Shown here: piece after piece, positions 1-7,637 of the stretch | Layout of the letters: each line of letters begins with the position of its first letter | Numbering within the stretch: position 1 is the stretch's first letter | Assembly (NCBI GenBank): GCA_005889075.1 | Contig: VBDQ01000020.1 | Coordinates: 1-42,053, forward strand | Direction: 5' to 3' | Origin: Chloroflexota bacterium | Lineage (GTDB): Bacteria; Chloroflexota; Limnocylindria; P2-11E | Length of the DNA: 42,053 bases | The notes under the pieces: model-generated | What the model was told of the DNA's origin: nothing | The model's input: only the letters and a program-made list of their open reading frames with translations | Databases searched by the model: none | Made by a program: the position numbers and the translations under genes

Positions 1-1802
1 AGCCCGCCGTCGCCATAAATGATCTGCGGCCATTCCTGGGCGGAGCCGCTGTACTGGAATGTCCCGTTGTCCTGTGTCCCACCCTGTAGCAGCTTGGGAC
101 TCTGGGGGCTGACAGAAAGACTCTGGAACTGAAGTGTGTCGAGACCCTTGTTCATTGTGGTGAGCTGGTTCGGCACGCTCGACAGAAGGGATTTGCAGTA
201 CGCGTTGTCGGCAGCGTTGAGCCCGCGTGAATCGCACTTCGACGATGCATCAGCGAGCTGCCCATCGGAACGGATCACACCGCCGTCCGAGCCCGCGATG
301 AACTGCGTCGCGGTCCCCGGCACCGTCACCAAAGCGTGCTGGTCAGGATGCATTGACCCGGCGTGATTTGGCGCGGCATCTTGTGTCATGTCCGTGAACG
401 TGCGTCCGCCATCCGTCGAAAGGAGCACGGCGCGCGCGTTCGATTTGCCGTGCACCTCGTCGTAACTGAACGAGCCGCCAAGGTAGAGAACATCGGGTGA
501 ACCGGCCACCGCCACGGCGTAGTTGTCGTACCAGCACTGCTGAGTGCAATAGTTCGAGGTCTGAGCCGTCGTCATGTCCACGAACGAAGCGGCCGTATCG
601 ACGTTGTCGCTGCGCCAGAACTTCGCTTTGTTGAGATCGGGTGGGTTGGCTGTGGGCGCGTAACCTGTTCCGTCGCCGACGTACATCCGCGTTGCGCCGG
701 TCGCCAGTGTCGTGATATCGAACGCACTGCGGTCGAGTGCGTTAATGGCGACGCCACGAGGCGACTGGTCCGAGGGGATGAAGATCCTTGACCAGTTGGC
801 CCCATTGTCGAGTGAGCGCCAGATTCCCTCTGCAAAGACGCCGGCATAGATGACGCCCGAGTGGGTCGGGTCGACCACGACCTGCGTGACGCCGCGAGTC
901 GGGTCTGGCGCGGTGAAGATCCTCGTGAACGTTGTGCCGGTTTGGCGATAAACGCCCCGCACGACCAAAGGATGCGTGGTTGAACCACTCGAGGACGCGC
1001 CGCTTGTGACGGAGGAGACGCCGCGAACAGCACTCGCGATTCCGGCGAGGAGCTTTCCGTCCTTGTCGACCGCAAGGCTCGAAACCGCCCGCTGCCAGAA
1101 GATGTCGCTGCCGGGCACAAGAGCCCAGGTCTGACCTCCGTCGATCGATTTGTAGATGCCAACACCCGCTTCAGAGTCGCCAGACGCGTTCGGCTCACCG
1201 GTACCGACGTAGATCGTGTTTCCGCTCGCGTCGCTGGGATCGATGAGGATGGACCCGATCGCATTCGAACCGAGCGAGCCGCTGATGAAGGACCAGTTCG
1301 GGTTTCCCTCGAGCGCCTTGTCGGTCTTCCAGATGCCACCCCCTGCAGCCCCGACATACAGCCGACACTTGCTCTTGCTGCAGGACGGTTCGAGCGCCAT
1401 CGCACTGACACGTCCCGAGGCGATGTAGTCACCGCCGTCGAACAGGAACACGTCAAGCACACCTGGGTAGGTGGCCTTGTTGAGCGGTCCAATGGGCGAC
1501 CATTGACCTACCGACTTCCCGCTCTTCTTGAACGATTGGAATGTCGTCTGCGCGCTGAATTGCGCGTCCGCCGGGATCTCGTCTGCCGGATATGCGCGCA
1601 GGACCGCCTGCTCAGCGGCATAGGTTCCGTCCGGCCCTTCGTTGGCAATGCCCGCCTTTGCCTCACGCGAATCGCCGGACAGCTTTTCGACCGTGATGGC
1701 GTAAGCCGACTCGGTCTGCCCACCCCAGGAACCTGAGCCCACGATCGCCACGACGACCGCGAGCAACGAAAGAGTGACGAGATACCCGCGGAGACGGTGC
1801 AT
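1..1802 (-). CDS. Secreted Asp-box (BNR/sortilin-like) repeat protein, 3' end outside window
   Basis: The reading frame is open from an ATG at 1802-1800 to the window edge, about 600 residues without a stop, so the C-terminus is missing. The N-terminus has a basic start and a hydrophobic stretch (LVTLSLLAVVVAIVG), consistent with a signal peptide or anchor. At least three Asp-box motifs are visible (SIDGGQTW, SLDNGANW, STDGGRTF), interleaved with segments such as GAAGGGIWKTD and TIYVGTGEPN. These are typical of beta-propeller proteins of the sialidase/VPS10 superfamily. I see no sialidase catalytic arginine triad, so an enzymatic role is not supported; a surface-exposed or secreted propeller is the safest reading. 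A G-run (GGGGGG) lies just upstream of the ATG. An 18-nt inverted repeat at 1832-1849 is in the 5' region. Confidence 0.82.
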   Translation of the reverse strand, partial: MHRLRGYLVTLSLLAVVVAIVGSGSWGGQTESAYAITVEKLSGDSREAKAGIANEGPDGTYAAEQAVLRAYPADEIPADAQFSAQTTFQSFKKSGKSVGQWSPIGPLNKATYPGVLDVFLFDGGDYIASGRVSAMALEPSCSKSKCRLYVGAAGGGIWKTDKALEGNPNWSFISGSLGSNAIGSILIDPSDASGNTIYVGTGEPNASGDSEAGVGIYKSIDGGQTWALVPGSDIFWQRAVSSLAVDKDGKLLAGIASAVRGVSSVTSGASSSGSTTHPLVVRGVYRQTGTTFTRIFTAPDPTRGVTQVVVDPTHSGVIYAGVFAEGIWRSLDNGANWSRIFIPSDQSPRGVAINALDRSAFDITTLATGATRMYVGDGTGYAPTANPPDLNKAKFWRSDNVDTAASFVDMTTAQTSNYCTQQCWYDNYAVAVAGSPDVLYLGGSFSYDEVHGKSNARAVLLSTDGGRTFTDMTQDAAPNHAGSMHPDQHALVTVPGTATQFIAGSDGGVIRSDGQLADASSKCDSRGLNAADNAYCKSLLSSVPNQLTTMNKGLDTLQFQSLSVSPQSPKLLQGGTQDNGTFQYSGSAQEWPQIIYGDGG

Positions 1803-1831
1803 GCAGACCCCCCCATTCCTCGTAGCAAAGC

Positions 1832-1849
1832 CGACGAAGTGATTCGTCG
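1832..1849. promoter_or_regulatory. Inverted repeat in the 5' region of the BNR gene
   Basis: CGACGAA-GTGA-TTCGTCG is a perfect 7-bp inverted repeat with a 4-base spacer, 30 bp upstream of the BNR-protein start and 84 bp upstream of the divergent small gene. It could be a dimeric-repressor operator or an mRNA hairpin in the BNR leader. The function is inference. Confidence 0.35.
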
Positions 1850-1932
1850 ATTGCCCGCGCGGCAGTCTACAAAGAGAAATGAACGGACGTCTCCGCGACG
1901 GAACTTTTCGACGGTGAGATCGTTAGTCCGCG

Positions 1933-2361
1933 ATGAGGAGATTTGTGGGAATTCAGACGCGCGTCCGATCGAACGGTTGGCTACTCGCGGCGGCCGCGGT
2001 CGTCGCGATGCTCGCGCTCCTGCAACTGCTTCGTTCACTCACTTCCCTTCCGGGTCAACCGATTAATCCACCGCTAAATGGAGCGACGGCCGCTCCCGCG
2101 ATCACGTTCGCGCCGGCTGTGACAAGTGCGCCGGCGCTCACATCGAATCCCGCGCCTACAGCGGCTCCCGCTCTCACGCCGGCGCCGGCGCAGCCGGGTC
2201 CGACATCCGCTCCTGCGCAGCAGACCGGGGCACCGGCAACAGTCGGGCCGCGGGATGTAACTGCACCGCCACAGTCAACGGGTCAGCCAAATCAAATCGG
2301 TCCGAACGATGGCGAGACGCCAACAGTGGTGCCCAAGGTCTCCGCGCCACCCAAGGGCTAG
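1933..2361 (+). CDS. Membrane-anchored Ala/Pro-rich small protein
   Basis: A 142-residue protein I do not recognise. Residues 1-16 are basic, and residues 17-35 form one hydrophobic segment (WLLAAAAVVAMLALLQLL) that would act as an uncleaved signal anchor. The rest is a low-complexity Ala/Pro/Thr tail with short repeats of the type APAxTSAPALT, probably an extended extracytoplasmic linker. It is divergent from the BNR-repeat gene and shares its 130-bp intergenic region. A wall-spanning or surface role is possible but is inference. The start is the first ATG of the open frame and no strong ribosome binding site is visible. Confidence 0.55.
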   Translation: MRRFVGIQTRVRSNGWLLAAAAVVAMLALLQLLRSLTSLPGQPINPPLNGATAAPAITFAPAVTSAPALTSNPAPTAAPALTPAPAQPGPTSAPAQQTGAPATVGPRDVTAPPQSTGQPNQIGPNDGETPTVVPKVSAPPKG

Positions 2362-2418
2362 CCCGCCGCTCGCGCCGGGCACGACCGCTGCACGCCACCT
2401 CCTGCACAGGAGGTCGTG

Positions 2419-2634
2419 ATGTCCGAGAAAGACCAACGTGAAGAAGAGGCTGTGGACCCGGACGACGAGGCAGCGACGAGCCTGCCCGAGCGCGACGCGA
2501 TGTCGACGATCGGCATGTCAAACTTCCCGCTCGGTCCGATGCCGCCGCTGCCGGCAGGCGATGCCGGCGCCGACCCCTCGGGTGCGGTCCCCGATATCTC
2601 AAAGGAGATACCCGATCCAAAGGTTGGTTCCTAG
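2419..2634 (+). CDS. Small acidic hypothetical protein
   Basis: A 71-residue protein rich in Asp, Glu and Pro, with no membrane segment and no recognised domain. AGGAGG at 2408-2413 lies 5 nt before the ATG at 2419, which decides this start over the GTG directly in front of it. It follows the Ala/Pro-rich gene by 57 bp on the same strand, so co-transcription is likely. Its stop abuts the stop of accC on the other strand (TAGCTA at 2632-2637). Confidence 0.55.
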   Translation: MSEKDQREEEAVDPDDEAATSLPERDAMSTIGMSNFPLGPMPPLPAGDAGADPSGAVPDISKEIPDPKVGS

Positions 2635-3905
2635 CTAACCGGCGAGGGCGTCGACTCCGACCGTGTCGATGAGATGCGTCGTGACCTGCCCGGCGCGGAA
2701 CAGCTCGCTCGCGAGGATCTTCTTGTGTGCGGGGATGTTCGTCGTCACCCCGACGATCGTGAATTCATCCAGAGCGCGCTGCATCCGCGCCACGGCCTCG
2801 GCGCGGTCCCGACCCCAGGCGATCACCTTCGCGAGCAGCGAGTCGTAATAGGGAGGGACCTCGTAGCCCTGGAAGCAGTGCGAATCCACGCGGATGCCCG
2901 GCCCCCCGGGCGCGAGCCACGTCGTGAGCACTCCGGTCGAGGGAGCGAAATTGGCCTCGGCGTCCTCGGCATTCACGCGGCACTCGATCGCGTGCCCTGA
3001 TACCCAGATCTGTTCCTCGCTGAACGAGAGGAGCTCTCCGGACGCAAGCGCGATCTGCTCCTTCACCAGGTCCATGCCCGTGGTCACCTCGGTCACGGTG
3101 TGCTCGACCTGGATCCGCGAGTTCACCTCGATGAAGTACGGCCGGTTCTGCGAATCGACAAGGAACTCGAACGTCCCGACGTTGCGATAACCGAAACGCA
3201 CGGCTGCGTCGAGCACTCCCGCTCACCGAGACAGATCCCCCGCCCGGACTCGTCGACGGCGATCTGCGCCTCGACGTGGCGAACGCCCTCGAGGCACCGC
3301 TCGACGTAGATCCCGTCGTCGCCGAAAGACGCTTTCGCTTCGCTCGCGGCCTGCGGCCAGAGCCGCTGTAGCTCGCTGGGGGAGGTGGCCTTGCGCATGC
3401 CGCGCCCGCCGCCGCCGGCCTTCGCCTTCAGCATCACCGGATAGCCGATCGCCTCCGCGATCCGCAGTGCCTCGGCGACGCCGCGCACCGGACCATCCGA
3501 TCCCGAGATCACCGGTACACCGATCTGCTTCATGGCCATACGCGTCGCCGCCTTGTCGTGAAAGCGCGCGAGCACGTCGGGCGGAGGGCCGATGAACGCG
3601 AGCCCGTGCTCCTTGCAGACCTCGGAGAAGTCGGCGTTCTCGGAGAGGAACCCGTAACCAGGGTGGATCGCCTGCGCGCCCGAGAGCAGCGCGGCGGAAA
3701 TGATCGCGGGGATATTGAGATACGACTCGCGCGCGTTCGCAGGCCCGATGCAGATCGCCTCATCCGCGAGGTGCACCGGGAGGCTGTGGGCGTCGGCTTC
3801 GCTGTACACCGCGACCGACTGGATGCCCAGCTCGCGGCACGCGCGGATGACCCGCACGGCGATCTCGCCGCGGTTCGCGATGAGGATCTTGTCGATCGAG
3901 GTCAA
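2635..3905 (-). pseudogene. accC: Biotin carboxylase subunit of acetyl-CoA carboxylase, broken by internal deletion/frameshift
   Basis: The N-terminal part reads TSIDKILIANRGEIAVRVIR and continues through the ATP-grasp glycine-rich loop (KAGGGGRGM) to GICLGERECS near 3210. The frame is then lost. It resumes in another frame at 3216 with LDAAVRFGYRNVGTFEF, including FIEVNSRIQVEHTVTE, and runs to the stop. Compared with E. coli AccC, roughly 28 residues between these points are absent. They include the QRRHQK-type segment carrying biotin/bicarbonate-binding residues (Q233, H236 and K238 in E. coli numbering). The eight bases GTGCTCGA at 3209-3216 are read in both frames and could be the scar of a deletion between short direct repeats. 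The start is TTG, overlapping the VOC gene stop (TTGA). It is a real pseudogene, a strain variant or an assembly collapse; the sequence alone cannot say which. Confidence 0.85.
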
Positions 3906-4252
3906 CGCGGGGTGGGCTCGGCGATGGAGAAGCGATTGCCTTCGGTGTCGACGGCTGTCGCGAGCGTGATGCCTTCGCCCGGGCGTTCCTCGGGCCGCTT
4001 CACGACTCGACCGCCGGACGACGCGACCGCGGCGCACGCCGCCTCGATGTCGTCGACGTAGAAGCCGAGACCAGTGTCGCGCTCGGCGGTCGTGCCGCCG
4101 CCGTGCAGCGCAACCGTCGTCCCGTTCTGCACGAGCTCGGTCCAATCCGGCGATTCGTATCCGGGCTTGAGGCCGAACACCTTTTTGTAGAACGACGCGG
4201 CGCGGCCGACGTCCGCGGCCATGAGCATGAAGTACGTCTTGGTGACCTTCAC
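3902..4252 (-). CDS. VOC (glyoxalase/bleomycin-resistance fold) family protein
   Basis: A 116-residue protein beginning MKVTKTYFMLMAADVGRAA. It has the VOC-superfamily pattern: an early beta strand, an ASFYKKVFGL helix, a LHGGG turn and the closing strand GNRFSIAEP. It is a single module with two beta-alpha-beta-beta-beta units. Metal-dependent isomerase, hydrolase or binding functions all occur in this fold, and no substrate can be assigned. The GTG start overlaps the fabD stop (GTGA at 4252-4249) and its own stop overlaps the accC start, so it is translationally coupled to both neighbours. That placement inside a fatty-acid precursor operon is unusual. Confidence 0.85.
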   Translation of the reverse strand: MKVTKTYFMLMAADVGRAASFYKKVFGLKPGYESPDWTELVQNGTTVALHGGGTTAERDTGLGFYVDDIEAACAAVASSGGRVVKRPEERPGEGITLATAVDTEGNRFSIAEPTPR

Positions 4253-5175
4253 GCGCTCTCCTCCAACAGGGGAAGCGACTGCCGAAGCGTGGTCTCGTCC
4301 GCGACGTTTCCGGTCTTCGAGTCGGGCAGGATCCGCTTCACGAGCCCGGTCAGGACGTTCCCGGGACCGAACTCCACAAAGACGGACGCGCCGTCCCCTT
4401 CTGCGCGCCGTACCGAGGCGACCCACTGTACCGGAGACCACACCTGTTTCTCCAGCAACGCCGGAAGCTCGCGGGCATGCTCGTGCACCTTCGCGTCGAC
4501 GTTCGCCACGAGCTTGTAACGCAGTGGGCTGAAGGTGAGCAGGCTCATCGCCTCTCGAAGCCGAGGCGCGACCTCGCGCATCGCCGGCGAATGGAATGCC
4601 GCCGAAGTCCGCAGGGTAACAACGCGCTTCGCGCCTGCGTTCTTGAGCGCACCACTGGCGCGCTCGAGCTCGTCGCGTGGGCCCGAGATCACGACCTGGC
4701 CCGGCGCGTTGTCGTTGGCCACGACGACCGCGGTGCCGACGATCGTGCGCGCGACCACGTCCGCGTCGAGGCCGAGGACCGCGGCCATGCCGCCATTGGA
4801 ATCTGCTGCTTGCATGAGCTCGCCGCGCGTGCGCACGAGACCCAGCGCGTCCGCGAGCGTGAGCGCGCTGGCGGCGACGATCGCCGTGAACTCGCCAAGC
4901 GAGTGCCCGAGCACCATCGCGGGCTCGCCGATCGCGCCAGCTTCCTGCGCCGCGCGCAGCGCGGCGAGCGACGTGGCGAGCAGCGCGGGCTGCGTGTTCG
5001 CGGTGCGGTCGAGCTCTTCCTTCGGACCGTCGAAGCACAGCGCGCGCAGATCGAAGCCGAGCGCGTCGTTCGCTTCTTCGAACACCCGCGCCGCAGTCGG
5101 ATAACGCGCCGCGAGATCCTTCCCCATTCCGACTCTCTGCGAGCCTTGACCTGGGAAAAGCCAGGCGATACCCAC
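4249..5175 (-). CDS. fabD: Malonyl-CoA:ACP transacylase
   Basis: A 308-residue protein, the usual length for FabD. It carries GQGSQ at residues 9-13 (oxyanion region), GHSLGE with the catalytic serine at 92, an arginine at 117 for the malonyl carboxylate, and the catalytic histidine at 195 in SAAFHSP. It transfers malonyl from CoA to acyl carrier protein for fatty-acid elongation, using the malonyl-CoA made by acetyl-CoA carboxylase, whose accC follows in this operon. The start is GTG at 5175, chosen because the FabD fold begins at once (GIAWLFPGQGSQ). There is no clear ribosome binding site, but a TATGCT hexamer sits 9 nt before the start, suggesting a leaderless mRNA. The gene is intact, in contrast to accC. 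Confidence 0.95.
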   Translation of the reverse strand: MGIAWLFPGQGSQRVGMGKDLAARYPTAARVFEEANDALGFDLRALCFDGPKEELDRTANTQPALLATSLAALRAAQEAGAIGEPAMVLGHSLGEFTAIVAASALTLADALGLVRTRGELMQAADSNGGMAAVLGLDADVVARTIVGTAVVVANDNAPGQVVISGPRDELERASGALKNAGAKRVVTLRTSAAFHSPAMREVAPRLREAMSLLTFSPLRYKLVANVDAKVHEHARELPALLEKQVWSPVQWVASVRRAEGDGASVFVEFGPGNVLTGLVKRILPDSKTGNVADETTLRQSLPLLEESA

Positions 5176-5184
5176 GAGCCGCGG

Positions 5185-5190
5185 AGCATA
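5185..5190 (-). promoter_or_regulatory. Putative -10 element of fabD (leaderless start)
   Basis: TATGCT (TANNNT pattern) lies 9 nt upstream of the GTG of fabD with no Shine-Dalgarno between. This is seen in sequence; promoter function is inferred from the same arrangement at other genes in this window. Confidence 0.4.
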
Positions 5191-5263
5191 GGCGCGGTCC
5201 TCTTCGGGGAGTACGAGCGGCCTATAGGAGTGGCCGCCCTGCCGACGGCACCATGCGCCGCTG

Positions 5264-5977
5264 ATGGGCACGAACCGCTGGGAAGTCATGGATGGCGCGG
5301 GACGCACCCACGTCGTGAGCGTGGACAAGCGACTTTTCGGTACACCGACGCTGCACGTCGACGGCCACCAGCTGATGCGGCTCGGTGGCGACGGCATCGT
5401 CGCGTTCGAGGTCGCAGGCCGGCCGGCGCGTCTCTCGCCGCAGCCGGACGGCGGTTACGACTTTTCGGTGGGAAGCATCGGGCAAGTCGCCGGACTCTCG
5501 AGCCTCGCGACGACGCCAACGTCATCGGTGGACGCGGCGGCGCTTCGCTTCACGCGAGATCGCGACCGCGCCGCGGGGTGGTTCTACTGGATCGGCGGGC
5601 TATCGCTCGTGAACACGATCCTCCTCGTCCTCGGCTCCGATTCCAGCTTCGGGAGCGGTCTCGGGCTGGCGACCTATCTCGTCGTCATCGTCTACATCGT
5701 CGCCGGCAAGCCGCTGCTCTGGCTGTCGATCTTCCTTACCGTCCCACTGGTGGCCGGCCTCTTCTTCCTCGGCCGAACGGCGCGCGCCGGCGCGAGCTGG
5801 CCGTTCGCCTTTGGGGTCATCGCGTACGCCCTCGATCTACTGCTGGTCCTAAGTCTCACCGACTGGATCGGGGTCGCAATCCATGGCTTCGCGCTCATGA
5901 CGTTCCTATCAGGTTGGCGCGCGGCGCGCGCCTTGCGCAGCGTGAGCTCGAGCAGGCCATCCGCGGCCGCCGCGTAG
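5264..5977 (+). CDS. Hypothetical membrane protein with soluble N-terminal domain
   Basis: A 237-residue protein. The first ~100 residues are soluble, with beta-rich, glycine-spaced text (VDGHQLMRLGGDGIVAFEVAG). Four to five hydrophobic segments follow, around residues 105-122, 128-146, 152-168, 177-197 and 200-217. No family is recognised. The N-terminus could be a small sensory or ligand-binding domain tethered to the membrane. It is divergent from fabD across 88 bp and convergent with the small protein ending at 5982. No strong ribosome binding site precedes the ATG. Confidence 0.65.
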   Translation: MGTNRWEVMDGAGRTHVVSVDKRLFGTPTLHVDGHQLMRLGGDGIVAFEVAGRPARLSPQPDGGYDFSVGSIGQVAGLSSLATTPTSSVDAAALRFTRDRDRAAGWFYWIGGLSLVNTILLVLGSDSSFGSGLGLATYLVVIVYIVAGKPLLWLSIFLTVPLVAGLFFLGRTARAGASWPFAFGVIAYALDLLLVLSLTDWIGVAIHGFALMTFLSGWRAARALRSVSSSRPSAAAA

Positions 5978-5981
5978 TCGC

Positions 5982-6263
5982 CTAGCGCCCGCGGATGGTC
6001 CGCGGATATTCGGGGAAGTAGCGCTCGATGGTCGATAGGTCGAAGTCGCGAAGGATCGATGTATTCGACTCACGTGCGAGCAAGAACTCAAAGGACTGCC
6101 GAACGAGATCCGCTACATCTCTGCTGCCGCCGTAGTTCTGACGGTCCGCACGGGAAATGCGCACACGGTGCGTCGTCGTGGTCCGATCGCGCACGGTCAC
6201 GTCGGCGACGTGACCATCGCCATCCGCCCGAACGCTGACGTCGATGCGCTCAGCGGAGGGCAA
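5982..6263 (-). CDS. Conserved-looking small hypothetical protein, last gene of the acc string
   Basis: A 93-residue protein with a beta-strand-rich N-half (RIDVSVRADGDGHVADVTV) and a helical C-half ending in LSTIERYFPEYPRTI. Small proteins with a similar 'SFEFLLxRE...ILRxFDLxxIxRYFPEY' ending occur widely and have no assigned function; I recognise the style but not a named family. The start is a TTG at 6263, overlapping the end of the AccB-like gene by 14 nt, which indicates translation coupled to it. Confidence 0.6.
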   Translation of the reverse strand: MPSAERIDVSVRADGDGHVADVTVRDRTTTTHRVRISRADRQNYGGSRDVADLVRQSFEFLLARESNTSILRDFDLSTIERYFPEYPRTIRGR

Positions 6264-6657
6264 TGACGAAGAGCGGCTGGCCGTACTCCACCGGAGCGCC
6301 GCCGGCGACGAGGACCTCGCGGATCTCGCCGTCCGCCGGCGCGCTGATCTCGGCGATGTGCCCCAGCGACTGGATGCCGCCCAGCACGTCGCCTCGCTTC
6401 ACCTCGTCACCCGCTGTCCATTCACGGCCCGCGTTGAAGATGCCGACCGTCGTGGCATGGACGCGCTGGGTCTTTTCGGCACCGTCCGTTGCGGCGTCGA
6501 GCGTCGGCCGAGAGGCGTCCGCGCCATTTCGTCTCCGCGTCACCGACACTGCAAAGCCGTCGGCCTCGACCTCGATGATCACGCCATCGAGTCCCGCGGG
6601 GAGCTCGAGGGCCATGAGATCGTCGACGAGACCCAGCAGCGGATCGTGATCGCTCAC
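6250..6657 (-). CDS. Biotinyl/lipoyl-domain protein (AccB-like) lacking the biotin-accepting lysine
   Basis: A 135-residue protein with a C-terminal biotinyl-domain fold (about residues 66-135: VGIFNAGREWTAGDEVKRGD, then APVEYGQPLFVI). In true BCCP the tip of the hairpin is EAMK(L/M)M. Here the aligned stretch is IQSLGHIAEI, with Gly99 where the biotinylated lysine belongs and no Met-Lys-Met. It cannot be biotinylated at the usual position. The N-terminal ~50 residues (LVDDLMALELPAGLDGVIIE) are not those of E. coli AccB. It is coupled to accA by a GTGA overlap at 6657-6654. It may be a structural or regulatory partner of the carboxyltransferase or a degenerate BCCP; a canonical accB must then be elsewhere if the enzyme works. 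Confidence 0.8.
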   Translation of the reverse strand: MSDHDPLLGLVDDLMALELPAGLDGVIIEVEADGFAVSVTRRRNGADASRPTLDAATDGAEKTQRVHATTVGIFNAGREWTAGDEVKRGDVLGGIQSLGHIAEISAPADGEIREVLVAGGAPVEYGQPLFVIALR

Positions 6658-7511
6658 GATCGCTCGCGCCGGAGAGGATTGCGCAGGGCGCGCCGCCACC
6701 ACGGCGCCGGTGTCGCCGGCGCTTGGCCGCCGCCAGGCTCGACGATCGTGCCGAACGCGCGGAAGCGCTCGTAGCGCAGCGAGAGCAGGTCGGCGATCGG
6801 CACGCGCGAGATGCGGTCGATCTCGGCGACCAGCGCGGTCTTGATCGCCGCGCCGGTCGCGTCGTGGTCGGTGTGTGCACCGGCGTCAGGCTCCTTGATG
6901 AGCGCATCGACCACGCCGGTCTCGAGCAGGTCGGGTCCGGCGAGCTTCATCGCCTGCGCCGCGCGCTCGGCCTCGGTCGCGCTCCGCCAGAGGATCGCCG
7001 CGCAGCCTTCGGGTGAGATGACCGAGTACGTCGCGTTCTCCAGTGCGAGCACCACGTCGCCCACCCCGAGAGCGAGCGCACCGCCCGAGCCGCCTTCGCC
7101 GATGACGACGACGACGACGGGCGTGGCGAGCCGCGTCATGACCTGGATGCTCTTCGCGATCGCCTCGCCCTGACCACGCTCCTCGGCCTCGGGACGCGGA
7201 TCGGCGCCCGGTGTGTCCACGAGCGTGATGAGCGGGAGGTGGAACTTCTCCGCGAGACGGTAGAGGCGCATCGCCTTGCGGTAGCCCTCCGGGTGCGGCA
7301 TGCCGAAGTTCCGCGCGATGTTCTCTTCGGTCGACGCGCCCTTCTGCTGACCGACGATCATCACCGGCCTACCGGAGAGCTCGCCGATGCCGCCCACGAC
7401 GGCGGGGTCATCGCGGAACCCGCGGTCCCCGTGCAGCTCCTGGAAGTGATCGAAGACCCGTCCGATGAGATCGAGCGCGTGCGGGGGCGCGATGTTGCGC
7501 GCCATCTGCAC
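6654..7511 (-). CDS. accA: Acetyl-CoA carboxylase carboxyltransferase subunit alpha, main open part downstream of an amber codon
   Basis: The 285 residues from the GTG at 7511 cover the carboxyltransferase core. They include LHGDRGFRDDPAVVGGI, NFGMPHPEGYRKAMRL, DTPGADPRPEAEERGQ (usually DTPGAYPG), VIGEGGSGGALALGVGD and YSVISPEGCAAILW. AccA with AccD transfers the carboxyl group from carboxybiotin to acetyl-CoA. The same frame continues upstream to an ATG coupled to accD but is interrupted by TAG at 7517-7515. Around it the frame reads W-stop-SVQMAR, matching the W-x-x-A/V-Q-L-A-R start of the AccA core, so the stop replaces one coding residue. Translation could restart at GTG 7511 or ATG 7505, giving a core close to complete but without its N-terminal helix. 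Confidence 0.88.
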   Translation of the reverse strand: MQMARNIAPPHALDLIGRVFDHFQELHGDRGFRDDPAVVGGIGELSGRPVMIVGQQKGASTEENIARNFGMPHPEGYRKAMRLYRLAEKFHLPLITLVDTPGADPRPEAEERGQGEAIAKSIQVMTRLATPVVVVVIGEGGSGGALALGVGDVVLALENATYSVISPEGCAAILWRSATEAERAAQAMKLAGPDLLETGVVDALIKEPDAGAHTDHDATGAAIKTALVAEIDRISRVPIADLLSLRYERFRAFGTIVEPGGGQAPATPAPWWRRALRNPLRRERS

Positions 7512-7514
7512 GGA

Positions 7515-7637
7515 CTACCAGGACTTCGGCCGCACCGCGAGCTCCGTCGCGTCGGTGATGAGGCCTGCCCCTTCCCAGAGGTGGCCGTTGCCCTCGGCCA
7601 CCCGACGCGTCCCCGCGATGCGCTCGAGCATTCCCAT
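7515..7637 (-). pseudogene. N-terminal segment of accA, cut off by an in-frame TAG
   Basis: Forty codons from ATG 7637 to TAG 7517-7515. The ATG overlaps the accD stop (TGATG), the usual coupling in this operon, and third positions are almost all G or C, as in real genes here. The frame is the same as the accA core that follows. TAG stands in the position between W40 and SVQMAR that is a sense codon in other AccA proteins, so one base change from CAG, GAG, AAG or TGG would explain it. The alternative is a genuine 40-residue upstream peptide whose termination feeds re-initiation at the accA GTG two codons later. Confidence 0.6.

Noticed and set aside
3209-3216. Programmed ribosomal frameshift in accC
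   Set aside because: A simple slip cannot explain about 28 missing conserved residues, and there is no slippery heptamer at the junction.
4477-5985. A 502-residue plus-strand frame over fabD and the membrane protein
   Set aside because: It is antisense to fabD with its catalytic motifs, very Arg/His-rich and without any domain; a shadow of high-GC coding sequence.
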